A stretch of DNA of 64,000 nt from Lewinellaceae bacterium (GCA_020636195.1 JACJYH010000008.1:38317-102316); one strand, 5' to 3'; shown: positions 1 through 9,768, numbered from the stretch's first letter. A program made the numbers and translations. Notes: a model not told the origin generated them from the sequence alone.

Positions 1-53
1 AGCTTTCTTCAAATGGTCAGATAGCAACGAAGAAATTTGTTAAGCTGAAATAG
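1..53 (+). CDS. C-terminal tail of a T9SS-sorted secreted protein (partial)
   Basis: Frame 3 is open from the window edge to a TAG at 51-53 and reads LSSNGQIATKKFVKLK. This fits the last strand of a type A T9SS sorting domain, which typically ends with a short G-containing turn, then KKF/V and a few basic residues. Only about 16 codons are visible, so the assignment rests on this motif and on the abundance of such proteins nearby. The rest of the gene lies outside the window. Confidence 0.45.
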   Translation, partial: LSSNGQIATKKFVKLK

Positions 54-126
54 AATCTTTGAGTCTAGTGGGAAAATAGCCGAGCGGCTTGACTCCCACA
101 GAATTTTTGTTCAATAACATCGCAAT

Positions 127-954
127 ATGTCTAGTAAAAAAGAAGATTCAAGTTTTTTTTCTTATCTTAAGAGTTCAACTTTTTTAAGACAAATATTAGT
201 AATTTTTGGAATTTTTGCGGTAATTATTCTTGTCGCATTGATTTGGCTTAGGTTTTATACCAATCACGGTCAGAAATTGGAGCTTCCCAAATTCATTGGC
301 ATGGACATCCAAGATGCGACAGACTTGGCACAGGATAAAGATTTTGATCTCATTGTGGTCGATTCAATATTTATCGTAGGTAAAAAAGGAGGCATCATAA
401 CCGAACAAAATCCAAAACCGTTATCGCTTGTCAAGGAGAAAAGAAAAGTTTACGTGACCATTACGAAATATGGAGTAGAAAGTATCAGTGTCAACGACCT
501 GCCTGTATTATATGGAAATGCCTTCGAACAAAAGAAGGCTGAACTAAAATACAGAGATATAGAATGTATCATCAAAGATTACAAATACGATCCGGGAGAA
601 CCCAATCATATCTTGGAAGTGTATTATAATGGTGAATTGATCGTAAGTAAAGATACACGAAAAGAAGACCTGCTCATCACGAAGGGAGATACGCTAGAAT
701 TTATACTTTCTAGAAAAGATGGAGGTGATGTAATTGTCCCTGATCTGAGATGTTTGGATTTAGAAGAAGCCAAGTTTTTATTATCGACTAGTAAGCTGGA
801 ATTAGGTAATCTTAGTAAGAAGGGTGCAATAGAACCCGACGGAACGATGTATATTGTCTCCCAAAATCCACCTTATGATGGAATTACCAACATCAAGATG
901 GGAGAAAAAATAAGTGTGGTAGTTTCTGGTGAAAAACCAAGAGACTGTCAGTAA
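127..954 (+). CDS. PASTA-domain membrane protein
   Basis: 275 residues. A short charged N-terminus precedes one membrane segment (about residues 22-44); the rest should lie outside the inner membrane. It holds about three PASTA-like units (roughly 50-113, 118-195 and 200-270), with typical phrases such as 'vPdlrcldleeAk' and 'SQNPPYDG'. PASTA domains generally bind peptidoglycan or muropeptides. No kinase or transpeptidase domain is present, so it is a stand-alone PASTA protein rather than a PknB or PBP. It starts at an ATG and ends 33 bp before trpS, so the two may be co-transcribed. Cell-wall sensing or scaffolding is inferred from the domain only. Confidence 0.85.
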   Translation: MSSKKEDSSFFSYLKSSTFLRQILVIFGIFAVIILVALIWLRFYTNHGQKLELPKFIGMDIQDATDLAQDKDFDLIVVDSIFIVGKKGGIITEQNPKPLSLVKEKRKVYVTITKYGVESISVNDLPVLYGNAFEQKKAELKYRDIECIIKDYKYDPGEPNHILEVYYNGELIVSKDTRKEDLLITKGDTLEFILSRKDGGDVIVPDLRCLDLEEAKFLLSTSKLELGNLSKKGAIEPDGTMYIVSQNPPYDGITNIKMGEKISVVVSGEKPRDCQ

Positions 955-987
955 AATTCAAAATTTAGTTATATTATTACAAGTAAC

Positions 988-2007
988 ATGAGTGATGTAA
1001 GCCATAAAACTGTATTGTCCGGTATTCAGCCTACCGGTGATATCCATTTCGGTAATTATTTTGGAGCCATTAAAAATTGGGAAAAACTCCAAGCGCAATA
1101 CAAATGCTATTACAGCGTAGTGGATTATCATGCCATGACGATGCCATTTACACCATCAGTTTTGAGAAATAACACATGGGAAATTGTGATAAACCTCCTT
1201 GCAATCGGAATCAATCCTGAAAACTTATTTATACAATCGCTGGTACCTGAGCATGCTGAATTGACTTGGATTTTCAATTGTTATTGCTCGTATGGACAGC
1301 TGATGAGAATGACGCAGTTTAAAGACAAAACATCACAGCTCAAGGAAGGCCAAAAGGATGATTACATTTCAGTGGCATTGTTGGATTATCCTGTTTTACA
1401 AGCGGCGGATGTGCTAATTTATAAAGCGGATTTAGTTCCAGTTGGAAAGGATCAAGAGCAACATTTGGAGCTTACCAGAGACATAGCACAAAGATTTAAT
1501 TTCCAAGTGGGAAAAGAGTATTTTTCTTTACCAGAACCTCTTTTTACAGAAACACCAAAAATACGATCCACAGCGGATCCATCCAGGAAAATGTCAAAAT
1601 CGGCAGGAGAAAAGCACTATATCAATCTTTTTGCGGATGAAACGACCATCAGAAGACAAATCAAATCTGCAGTGACCGATACGGGTCAAAATCCGGGAAC
1701 ATCAATGGCTGAAGGAGTTCAAAACTTGTTTGAGTTGATCAAAGCGTCAGAAAATGTTCAAGCCTATGACGCACTTTTGCAAAACTATCACCAAGGTAGT
1801 CTTAAATATGTAGATTTGAAAGAAGCTACTGCTGATAGTCTCATTGCAACCAATGCACCATTCCTTCAAAAAAAATCAGAACTTGTAGCCAATAAAAAAC
1901 AGATCAAAGATGAGATCAAATCCTCATCAGCAGCGATTCGAAGAGTAGCTCAAGAAACTCTGAAGGAAGTGAAAGAACTCGTAGGTTTGCTGAATGTAAA
2001 ATATTGA
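988..2007 (+). CDS. trpS: tryptophanyl-tRNA synthetase
   Basis: 339 residues, normal for bacterial TrpRS. It charges tRNA-Trp in the cytoplasm. The class I signatures are present: SGIQPTGDIHFGNYFG (HIGH-type, about residues 11-26) and KMSKS (about 201-205). The family motif KDQEQHLELTRDIA is also present. It follows the PASTA gene by 33 bp. Its stop codon is 18 bp before a 160-bp MITE, which may act as the transcript end because no other terminator is visible. Confidence 0.97.
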   Translation: MSDVSHKTVLSGIQPTGDIHFGNYFGAIKNWEKLQAQYKCYYSVVDYHAMTMPFTPSVLRNNTWEIVINLLAIGINPENLFIQSLVPEHAELTWIFNCYCSYGQLMRMTQFKDKTSQLKEGQKDDYISVALLDYPVLQAADVLIYKADLVPVGKDQEQHLELTRDIAQRFNFQVGKEYFSLPEPLFTETPKIRSTADPSRKMSKSAGEKHYINLFADETTIRRQIKSAVTDTGQNPGTSMAEGVQNLFELIKASENVQAYDALLQNYHQGSLKYVDLKEATADSLIATNAPFLQKKSELVANKKQIKDEIKSSSAAIRRVAQETLKEVKELVGLLNVKY

Positions 2008-2025
2008 ATAAAAAATAGAACTTTA

Positions 2026-2185
2026 GAGTATGTTTAAATTTTGTTTTTGGATAATAAAATGGAATTATTTTGAGCGAAAAAAGGCAAATTTTGCAATCGA
2101 ATGTGGGCAATTCGATGAAAAATTTAACGAATTTGAAGCCGAAATAAAACATTTTCTAGCTAGAGGATAAATTTTAAACATACTC
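2026..2185 (+). mobile_element. 160-bp MITE, copy 1
   Basis: Begins GAGTATGTTTAAA and ends TTTAAACATACTC, flanked on each side by TTA (2023-2025 and 2186-2188), a 3-bp target duplication. The two halves are complementary over nearly their full length, with ATCGAAT/ATTCGAT at the centre, so one strand can fold into a long hairpin. It has no transposase. It is in the opposite orientation to copies 2-4. It lies 18 bp after the trpS stop codon. Confidence 0.9.
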
Positions 2186-2376
2186 TTAATTCTGAGCCAC
2201 AAAAAACTTTATTGTCTGCTAGACTACAATCAAAATGTACATTACTGTGAGATTTGATTTATAAACAAAATCTTAAATCAGCATAATTCTTACCTTCAAA
2301 TCTTAAATTATCATTAAAATTCACTAATTATTTACAAATTATTAATGAAATATTTTTTTCCTAATGCAAGTACTAT

Positions 2377-2384
2377 TACCTTTA
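2377..2384 (+). promoter_or_regulatory. putative -7 box of the ECF sigma gene
   Basis: TACCTTTA, one mismatch from the Bacteroidota -7 consensus TAnnTTTG. It ends 4 nt before the ATG, so the mRNA would be leaderless or nearly so. No clear -33 box is visible. Confidence 0.4.
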
Positions 2385-2388
2385 AGTC

Positions 2389-2964
2389 ATGGATATACTA
2401 TTGCAAGCGGACCAACAAGAATACGATTTTTTAGTAGCCTGTTTAAATAATGAAAGATGGGCTCAAAAAAAACTGTATGAAACCTATTACTCTACTTTGA
2501 TTGTAGTGGCACAGAGATATGCCAATAATGATGAGGATGCCTTGGATATTTTACATGAAGGCTTCATTAAAATCTTTAAATCTCTGCACAAATTTACCAT
2601 CGGGACTTCCCTTCAAGCTTGGATGAGAACTGTTTTGGTCAATACTGCAATTGATTATTATCGAAAAGAAATCAGAAGGAAAACAGAACAGATCGAAAAG
2701 GCAACATCTTTGACAAATAATACCGAAGACGTCATCAGTGCCTTGAGTGGAGAAGAAATTTTAGCTTCTTTGCAGCAAATTCCGGCATCATATCGTTCTA
2801 TATTTAATCTTTATGTGATAGAAGGGTATTCTCATAGAGAAATTGCCCAAATTTTGAATATCACAGAAAGTACAAGTAGATCGAATTTAGTTAAAGCACG
2901 TACAAAATTACGTGACATTTTACAGACAAAGTACAATTTGACCGGAATCAATGACCGATTTTGA
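2389..2964 (+). CDS. ECF-type RNA polymerase sigma-70 factor
   Basis: 191 residues, the normal size for an extracytoplasmic-function sigma factor. Region 2 is seen around 'YANNDEDALDILHEGFIKIF' (-10 recognition). Region 4 is the HTH around 'GYSHREIAQILNITES' (about 140-180). Its 3' end overlaps the next gene by 14 bp, so the two are translationally coupled. That partner has a cytoplasmic N-terminus and one membrane helix and is the likely anti-sigma or regulator. The regulon cannot be told from the sequence. Confidence 0.93.
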   Translation: MDILLQADQQEYDFLVACLNNERWAQKKLYETYYSTLIVVAQRYANNDEDALDILHEGFIKIFKSLHKFTIGTSLQAWMRTVLVNTAIDYYRKEIRRKTEQIEKATSLTNNTEDVISALSGEEILASLQQIPASYRSIFNLYVIEGYSHREIAQILNITESTSRSNLVKARTKLRDILQTKYNLTGINDRF

Positions 2965-4384
2965 TAAAGCCTTAAAAGATAAACTCAATGGTTTCACTTC
3001 CAAGGATGATGCATTTGGTTCATGGGAGAAACTTGAAGAGAAATTAAATGCCCATTCTCTTTCCGATGTGGAGAAGCAGGTCAATTTTGATAATCAAGTA
3101 AAACAAAAAGTTGAGTCAATTCAATCAGAAACCACACCAAGTAATTGGCCTGAATTAAAAGAAAAATTAGCTATTATTGATGTAAGAATCAGTACAATCT
3201 TTAGAGCCAAAATAATAGAGAGTTTATTGGTTTTTTTAATGTTAATTATTTTCGCCAAACTTCCATTCCTATTTTTCCCATATCAAGAAGAAATGCCTGA
3301 AATTGGCCCTATTGCAGAAATCTTTATAACAAAGGAATGTGAAGAACATGATAAGACAAGTGTCAAACTTTCGTACGTTTCAGGCAATGCAGGTCAGGAT
3401 GAAAAGCAAATAGTTGCGGAAAATATTGAGAGAAAGAAAGTAATGTTTCCACTTACTCGGGTTTCCATGCTTCCACTTATCCATCAGACTCAAATAACAT
3501 CACAAATTTCACAGAAAGAATCAGGCTCTCAAATCCGATTTAAATCGCCTATGGCAATGTCTATTGGTAATTCTAATGAGAACCTCTCTGAAAATATGGA
3601 AACATCAAGGATGCCAGTGGAGATTCAACCAATCAGCCCATCAAAAACTCTCCCTGAAAGTGATTATGCTATGATAATACCAATGTCATACGCTTCAAAA
3701 CACGAGAGCAAAAAGTCCAGATTAGGTCTATGGAGCTCTATAGATGTTAACATGATCAATACGCCATTTGATAAAGTTTATTCTTTTGCATCGTACAACA
3801 GGGAAGCGCTTGGCAATTCATTTGGGCTTTTATACCAGAAAAAAATGGGTAGATTCTCATGGGAAACGGGCATCGGTTATTCTAAAAAAGTCTATGAACC
3901 AAAATTGCTGACTGAAATTTATGGTGTTTATGATGGTTATTACTTTGAAAAAAGTTTAAAGGAAATTTCCTATAAAATTGCTTCTATTCCAATAATGCTT
4001 AATTATGATTTGCTGAATAAAAAATCCTGGAATGCCAATATTTCGTTTGGCTTGAGTGCAAATGTCTTGTTGGCTGCTGACTATAAAATAGATGATGTAA
4101 TTGTAAATGGTTCACTTCAAGGTCGTTACGCAAAAGTAGAAGACAGGTTGTCAGAAAAGAAATTTACTGAAGGATTTTTGGATCATTATAATATTAGTGA
4201 CAATTATTATGTCACAGGAAATATGGGCATTGGTTTTGAAAAGAATATCTTTGATGACACTTCGCTTTTCATTCGGGGTAATTACTCAAGACAATTTTTG
4301 AGTAAAGATAATGGTATAGGACCAAATAAAGATAAAATTCACACTACCTCACTGCAATTGGGCGTCGTAACTACATTAAACTAG
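2951..4384 (+). CDS. membrane-anchored putative anti-sigma protein with outer-membrane-barrel-like C-terminus
   Basis: 477 residues. Residues 1-75 are cytoplasmic-like and contain two similar short units ending 'SWEKLEEKLN' and 'NWPELKEKLA'. One hydrophobic segment follows (about 88-112). Next comes a low-complexity linker (about 115-250), then about 220 residues of alternating strands ('LGLWSSIDVNMINTPF', 'SWETGIGYSKKVYEP', 'GNMGIGFEKNIF') resembling PorT/outer-membrane beta-barrel domains. It overlaps the upstream ECF sigma gene by 14 bp. An anti-sigma role follows from this position and topology. The sequence shows no canonical anti-sigma zinc motif. How a barrel-like domain works on an inner-membrane-anchored protein is unclear. 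Confidence 0.7.
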   Translation: MTDFDKALKDKLNGFTSKDDAFGSWEKLEEKLNAHSLSDVEKQVNFDNQVKQKVESIQSETTPSNWPELKEKLAIIDVRISTIFRAKIIESLLVFLMLIIFAKLPFLFFPYQEEMPEIGPIAEIFITKECEEHDKTSVKLSYVSGNAGQDEKQIVAENIERKKVMFPLTRVSMLPLIHQTQITSQISQKESGSQIRFKSPMAMSIGNSNENLSENMETSRMPVEIQPISPSKTLPESDYAMIIPMSYASKHESKKSRLGLWSSIDVNMINTPFDKVYSFASYNREALGNSFGLLYQKKMGRFSWETGIGYSKKVYEPKLLTEIYGVYDGYYFEKSLKEISYKIASIPIMLNYDLLNKKSWNANISFGLSANVLLAADYKIDDVIVNGSLQGRYAKVEDRLSEKKFTEGFLDHYNISDNYYVTGNMGIGFEKNIFDDTSLFIRGNYSRQFLSKDNGIGPNKDKIHTTSLQLGVVTTLN

Positions 4385-4539
4385 ATTATTCTTCAATTTG
4401 ACCTAAAATAATAGGACATAGTGTTTACGCTTGTGTAGTTTACCCACATCTAAATTGTTAGAAATCATTTTTCATTTGACCATTTTTTGAAACTTTTATT
4501 CAATTTTTACGTCAATAAAATGTCATCAATCACAAACTA

Positions 4540-4965
4540 ATGAATAGAACAAGCAGTTTTATTCCCATTCTTAACATTTTTTTGTTTTCCTTTTTCACAT
4601 CGTTTACCCTATTTGGTCAAGCTGAAAATTCAGTCAAAGATACCATCCCTGTCATTACTTTTGATCAACCCTTTTTTGACTTAGGACAATTGGATTCGGG
4701 AGTTGTCGCTACATTTGATATGGGTTTCAAAAATACAGGTTCTGGAGCTCTCCTCATTGAAGTCGTCACAGCATGTAAATGCACAGAAATTCAATGGCCC
4801 AGAGAACCCATCATGCCTGGTGATTCCGGAGTAATCCAAGTTTCATTTGATACACGAGGCCAACCATTGGGTAAAATCAAAAAAACAATAGATATCATAG
4901 CCAACACTGACCCAATCGTCATAGAAGCAGAAATGCGCTGTGAGTTAGTAGAACGGGGTGATTAA
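4540..4965 (+). CDS. DUF1573 domain secreted protein
   Basis: 141 residues. A signal peptide (about 1-27, ending 'TLFGQ') is followed by one DUF1573 Ig-like domain (about 40-135) with the family core 'FDLGQLDSG..ATFDMGFKNTG' and 'CKCTEIQWP'. These proteins are common and often multicopy in Bacteroidota, are probably periplasmic or surface-exposed, and have no established function. The gene converges on the AAA ATPase gene and their ends overlap by 4 bp. Confidence 0.85.
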   Translation: MNRTSSFIPILNIFLFSFFTSFTLFGQAENSVKDTIPVITFDQPFFDLGQLDSGVVATFDMGFKNTGSGALLIEVVTACKCTEIQWPREPIMPGDSGVIQVSFDTRGQPLGKIKKTIDIIANTDPIVIEAEMRCELVERGD

Positions 4966-7571
4966 TGGTCTGAACTTCTGAAGCCTATCATTTTTTTCTG
5001 GATCAACTCTCCTTTGATGATGTCATTGGCTGAAGTCACGTCTTCAAAAGTAATGGATTTAATTTGAGATGTGCTTCTATTTTCCACGAGAATGGTTGAA
5101 ACTCTTACATTTTGTTGCTTGATGATGTCTAAAACTAATTTGCGCACAGTCCTAGCGTTTCCAAAGTATTTATCTCTCTTGTTGTGTAAATCTTCCAATA
5201 TAATCTGTATGGCTTCTCCAGCTTTTAGGGTCAATTTATACCCATCAGATTCAAACATATTGACAGCTATATCCTTTAATTCGGAAGCTGAATAATCTTC
5301 AAATTTAAATACCTTATCAAATCGAGAATTGAGTCCAGGATTTGCCTTCAGAAAAGACTCCATATTATCGGGATATCCAGCCACAAATACATAGAACCTA
5401 CCACGGTTGTCTTCCATGCGTTTCAATAATGTTTGAATAGCTTCACTTCCATAATCACCTTGGGCATTGTTTACGGAACCCAAAGCATATGCTTCGTCAA
5501 TGAAAAGCACACCTCCTTCGGCTTCGTCAATCTTTTCATTGGTTTTAATGGCTGTCTGTCCAAGATATCCTGCGACCAATCCCTGCCTATCAGTTTCAAC
5601 TATATGGCCACGTTCTAATAATCCGAGTGCTTTATAAATTTTAGTTAGAATACGTGCAACTGTAGTTTTTCCTGTTCCAGGGTTCCCGACAAAAACGGTG
5701 TGCAAAGAATAGTTTGAAAGGACACTTCTTCCATTTTCCCTGTGATACTGAACAATTCTTACAAGATCATAGATTTGATTTTTAACATTCTCCATGCCTG
5801 TGAGTTTTTGCAATTCTGCAAGAGCAGCAGCAAGAGAATGTTCATCTATTGGTAAGTCAGGTGTCTGATTTTTGAAACTATTTTGTAAGGCCAAGACATC
5901 TGCTTTGTAAATGACAGACATCTCTTCCTTTGTCAATTTAGAAGGATTCTTCCTTTTCATCACCCGCAATCCAAGATTGAGTTTTGCACGCTCTAAGAGA
6001 TCATGGACGTATCTGGCATTTCCAAATGATTTATCACGCTTTCTATACTCTGTACGAATGATGTCCTTTATTATCTCAAAACTGTCAGGATTGAATTTTA
6101 TTTCTAATTTATCAGCAATGTATAGAGCTATTTCAATCAATTCCTGTGGCAAGTAATCTTGAAACTCAAAGAAATGCTTAAATCTGGACTTCAATCCGGG
6201 ATTTGATGCGATGAAATACTTCATTTCCTTGGGATATCCCGCAACAATAATAGCCAAATCACCTTTTCCATTTGACATCTCTCTCACCAAAATTTCTATG
6301 GCTTCCTTTCCGAAATCCTTAGCATCATCATTGGAGCGAGCCAATGCATATGCTTCATCAATGAACAGAACTCCACCTCTGGCTTTTTCTATAACATCCT
6401 TTACTTTAGGAGCAGTTTGGCCAATGTATTCGCCAATTAAATCTCCACGATCTACCTCAACTACATGTCCCTTTGATAACAAGCCCATTTTTCTATACAA
6501 CAAGCCCATCATCTTGGCAACAGTCGTTTTTCCTGTTCCCGGATTTCCAATAAAAACTGCATGGAGATTGCTGGACTCCACTTCTTGAAATCCTTTTTCA
6601 CGGCGCAATTTCAAAAATTCTAAATATAATGCATGTTCCTTTACCCGTGATTTGACTTCTTCAAGACCAATCAGTGTATCCAGTTTTTGATAAACATGCT
6701 CGAAACTCAATTGATCATCTATGAAAACGCTGGCCGGAAGACTACTTTCTTGAATTTCGACCTCATCAACGGCGAATAAACCAGTGCCGATGACTGAATT
6801 CATAAAAATAACTTCAACAGAATATTTGCTTTTTTTCCAATTATCTTTAGAGTTCGAACCCCAACCTGCGGTTACAACCATTTCTTCAGCATCTTTATGA
6901 ATGGTTGTCAGTCGTGATATTTGTCCCTTTAGTTCCTTAGATTCATTATAAAATCTGAAAATCAATTCACAATGCCAAGAATCCTTTAAATTGCTTTGAA
7001 ATCTGGCTTCTGTGAAAATATAGCGTGTTGATCCTTCAGAAAACTGTGATAAATAAATCCTTTTGTTTTCGTTTACATTTTCAAAAGGGCCTTCATAAAA
7101 CTTCAATGATTTCAATGTCAAATATGCAGATACTTGATCTTGAATATTGTTGAATTGCCCTGCATCATCGATATAAAAATAGGCTGTTGCTATCTTGGCA
7201 CCATCAATCCAAGCCTCCCAATAATATGAACCTTTTTTCCAAAATACGCCTTTCGCGGTATTTCCCCACCCTTCTCTGATATATATTATGGGCTCTTCAT
7301 CTGAAATTTCCTTAGTAAAATTCAGGTTACAAATCGGCTTTTTAGTATTTTTCACATCAAAACACTTCAATTGACCGTGAATAGTACAAGGGTTATCGCC
7401 TAAGCATCTATTAATCAATGATAGCTCAGCATAAATATAGGTCACATCAAATCTATCGAATACTTGGCGGTATTTCTTCTTATTGTCCTCCAGCCACTCG
7501 GTGGAAGCATATACCTTCAAATCTTTAAATTTGAAGGGCGGATTTTGATATAATTGAAATAAATTATCCAA
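4962..7571 (-). CDS. double AAA+ ATPase (CbbX/SpoVK-like) with duplicated N-terminal beta domains
   Basis: 869 residues, beginning at a TTG; no in-frame ATG lies nearby. Two AAA+ modules are present: Walker A GNPGTGKTT at about 342-350 and again near 629-637, with Walker B 'GGVLFIDEAYAL' at about 399-410 and 686-697. Each module has a conserved 'NPGLxSRF' arginine-finger segment. Both modules look catalytically intact and belong to the CbbX/SpoVK/EccA-type clade. Residues 1-270 hold two related all-beta units (about 15-136 and 151-269), each ending with GWG(N/S), then W-K-K, then an aromatic strand. It is probably a cytoplasmic remodelling ATPase; the client is unknown. It is a single gene, convergent with the DUF1573 gene. 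Confidence 0.85.
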   Translation of the reverse strand: MDNLFQLYQNPPFKFKDLKVYASTEWLEDNKKKYRQVFDRFDVTYIYAELSLINRCLGDNPCTIHGQLKCFDVKNTKKPICNLNFTKEISDEEPIIYIREGWGNTAKGVFWKKGSYYWEAWIDGAKIATAYFYIDDAGQFNNIQDQVSAYLTLKSLKFYEGPFENVNENKRIYLSQFSEGSTRYIFTEARFQSNLKDSWHCELIFRFYNESKELKGQISRLTTIHKDAEEMVVTAGWGSNSKDNWKKSKYSVEVIFMNSVIGTGLFAVDEVEIQESSLPASVFIDDQLSFEHVYQKLDTLIGLEEVKSRVKEHALYLEFLKLRREKGFQEVESSNLHAVFIGNPGTGKTTVAKMMGLLYRKMGLLSKGHVVEVDRGDLIGEYIGQTAPKVKDVIEKARGGVLFIDEAYALARSNDDAKDFGKEAIEILVREMSNGKGDLAIIVAGYPKEMKYFIASNPGLKSRFKHFFEFQDYLPQELIEIALYIADKLEIKFNPDSFEIIKDIIRTEYRKRDKSFGNARYVHDLLERAKLNLGLRVMKRKNPSKLTKEEMSVIYKADVLALQNSFKNQTPDLPIDEHSLAAALAELQKLTGMENVKNQIYDLVRIVQYHRENGRSVLSNYSLHTVFVGNPGTGKTTVARILTKIYKALGLLERGHIVETDRQGLVAGYLGQTAIKTNEKIDEAEGGVLFIDEAYALGSVNNAQGDYGSEAIQTLLKRMEDNRGRFYVFVAGYPDNMESFLKANPGLNSRFDKVFKFEDYSASELKDIAVNMFESDGYKLTLKAGEAIQIILEDLHNKRDKYFGNARTVRKLVLDIIKQQNVRVSTILVENRSTSQIKSITFEDVTSANDIIKGELIQKKMIGFRSSDH

Positions 7572-7686
7572 CCTTCATTTTACTGTATGAATCCGAAATA
7601 TACGTTGAATACAGCAAATAGCTATAAAATACTTTAAATTTCAACCAAATAAAATACCATTCAACGAGATAGTAGAGAAACAAAAC

Positions 7687-9699
7687 TCAATCTTGAGAGA
7701 ATAAAATTTTATGGTAAGAAATATTATTCTCTGTTTTTAGTTGTAAAAAATACAAGCCATATTCGAAGTTGTGTTCCTTGAGAGAAACTGATGATTGATC
7801 CATTACATATTTATCCAACACCAATCGTCCATTTACATCAAATAACTGAAGGTGAACCGGCAAACCATCCTTTTCACCCATGTTTATCTGAATTAAATCA
7901 TTGGTTGGATTGGGAAATATAGTATTGGTTCCATCTTTTCTGTGGCTCAAATTCACAATTGGGCTTGTGTTCATCTTGCCATCAAAATCTATTGCAACTA
8001 CTTTAAAAAATGTGTATCTGTTATCGAGATCAAGGATGAAATTATATTTTTTCGTATTTGATGAGACAACTTCCCCTACTTCATCCCAAGATATGCCTTC
8101 TGAAGAAGCAAGAATGGTATATTTTTGAACATTTTTTTCTTCTGACAACTCCCATGATAAAGTATTCTGCCCATCCCGTCCAAAAATTTCAATGGACAGC
8201 CAAGTTACAGGCAAAAGTCCTGATACCACACCTGCGCTAAGGTAGTTGACTTCCTGACACAGGGAAAATGAGTAAGAAGGCGTAGTGGCATATCCAAACG
8301 CACCATCGACTTTACTATCATTGACATTGTAAAAATTACCGGAAACAATAGGAACAGTAAAATCTAAAGAATTTGGAAATCTCAAATAATAATTTCCCGG
8401 GGTGATGGAATCAAAAACAAATAATCCATTTGAATTGGTATATGTCAAATTTAAAACTGCATTGGTGCTGGCGTCGCACAATCTAACATCACAATTGGAC
8501 ACCCTTGCTTCGTTACTTCCCATATACCCATCGAAGTTTGAGTCTATCCAAACATAAGAGTATATTGTCGCAGAACAGTAAAATCCATTATTTATATTGC
8601 AATGAGAATCTCCGGAAGTAACAGTGAAAGTATTGGTAGTATTGATCCCATTTTGGTGTGTAATGTAATTATATTTATTTGGGTTGTTACCAACAAATGG
8701 ACTGCCTGCTAACCACTCGCTAGAGGGCATAATAACTTTTAAAAAATAAGTTCCCGGAGCGACACAAAATCTATAATATCCATCTTCAGAAGGAAACCCT
8801 GGTTTGAGTCCTGTCTCTACAGAACCTGCAAAAATGGTATCTTGTCCATCAATATTCCAAATCTGAACAGTAACGCCATTGATCCCGTTTTCATTTCCAT
8901 CAAATAAGTTATTTAAATTCGCATCATTATAAATCTGACCACAAAACTCAGCACAACGATAAAATCCGGCATCAATATTATACACATTGGTACCACCGGT
9001 CACCGAAAAGGTAGAACTCCATATTTCCTCGTCAATACGTGAAACATCACTATTCAAGTTTGCATTACCGACTTGGTATTTTGTAGGAATATATGTTGCA
9101 TCCATTGTGTATTTAAATGAGTATGAGCCAGGATACATACCAGTCATGTAGAATTCGCCACTTGAATTTGTTGTGGCTTGCTTTATCAGGACGCCATCTT
9201 TATATGCAGATACAACTACTCCATGTATTCCGGATTCGTTATTATCCTGCACACCATTGTAATTGGTATCTTCCCATACATAATCACCAATAGTCGATAA
9301 AATTCCAAATCCTGCATTGATGACGAGTGTTTCATCATCCGAAATCATTTCGCAAAGCGAATATGAATTGAGTTGGATTTTATTATCCGTAGTTGTAGAA
9401 TAAATTGTTGGTTTATAGACATTTGGTAAAAAAGCTTTGTTGACATAGATTTTGTAGTTATCCGGATTCAGATTAGAAAAAGCATAATCACCAGTAGCAT
9501 TTGTAACCGTGGAACCAACGAATTGTCCATTGCATCGAAGTAAAAAAATCGGAATATTGCTGATACCTTGTTCGCCACCATCGATCATACCATTCAAATC
9601 ACCATCGAACCAAAGTTTTCCCTCAATAGATTGAGTTACACCATATTGTATGGGAAATAAAATCAGTATGGTGATAATAATATGTTTTAGGGTTATCAT
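7687..9699 (-). CDS. SdrD B-like repeat protein with T9SS sorting domain
   Basis: 670 residues. Signal peptide about 1-22. Several SdrD-B-like (Cna-B-type) units follow, each with an acidic 'D.N.NG..D..E.GI.GV' loop and a 'T..nG.Y.F..l.PG.Y' strand (about 25-125, 130-245, 250-370 and 375-485). A linker domain follows (about 495-585). The last ~80 residues ('IFPNPTNDLIQINMG', then 'GLYFLQLKTEN', ending 'KILFSQD') form a type A T9SS sorting domain. It should be exported by Sec, passed through the T9SS and attached to or released from the cell surface. A structural or adhesive role is inferred; no enzymatic domain is seen. Confidence 0.88.
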   Translation of the reverse strand: MITLKHIIITILILFPIQYGVTQSIEGKLWFDGDLNGMIDGGEQGISNIPIFLLRCNGQFVGSTVTNATGDYAFSNLNPDNYKIYVNKAFLPNVYKPTIYSTTTDNKIQLNSYSLCEMISDDETLVINAGFGILSTIGDYVWEDTNYNGVQDNNESGIHGVVVSAYKDGVLIKQATTNSSGEFYMTGMYPGSYSFKYTMDATYIPTKYQVGNANLNSDVSRIDEEIWSSTFSVTGGTNVYNIDAGFYRCAEFCGQIYNDANLNNLFDGNENGINGVTVQIWNIDGQDTIFAGSVETGLKPGFPSEDGYYRFCVAPGTYFLKVIMPSSEWLAGSPFVGNNPNKYNYITHQNGINTTNTFTVTSGDSHCNINNGFYCSATIYSYVWIDSNFDGYMGSNEARVSNCDVRLCDASTNAVLNLTYTNSNGLFVFDSITPGNYYLRFPNSLDFTVPIVSGNFYNVNDSKVDGAFGYATTPSYSFSLCQEVNYLSAGVVSGLLPVTWLSIEIFGRDGQNTLSWELSEEKNVQKYTILASSEGISWDEVGEVVSSNTKKYNFILDLDNRYTFFKVVAIDFDGKMNTSPIVNLSHRKDGTNTIFPNPTNDLIQINMGEKDGLPVHLQLFDVNGRLVLDKYVMDQSSVSLKEHNFEYGLYFLQLKTENNISYHKILFSQD

Positions 9700-9768
9700 G
9701 TATTATCGGTTTTGAATTATTATAAACACCATCATTGAGAAATAAAAATTTTACTCCCAATGGAGTGA

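Noticed and set aside
1916..2152. An open reading frame (MFYFGFKFVKFF..) running through the MITE, present in all four copies.
   Set aside because: The differences between copies in this frame are mostly amino-acid-changing (F/L, F/C, I/V, S/P, Y/C), with only an occasional silent one, so there is no sign of selection on a protein. The frame is a by-product of the conserved element.
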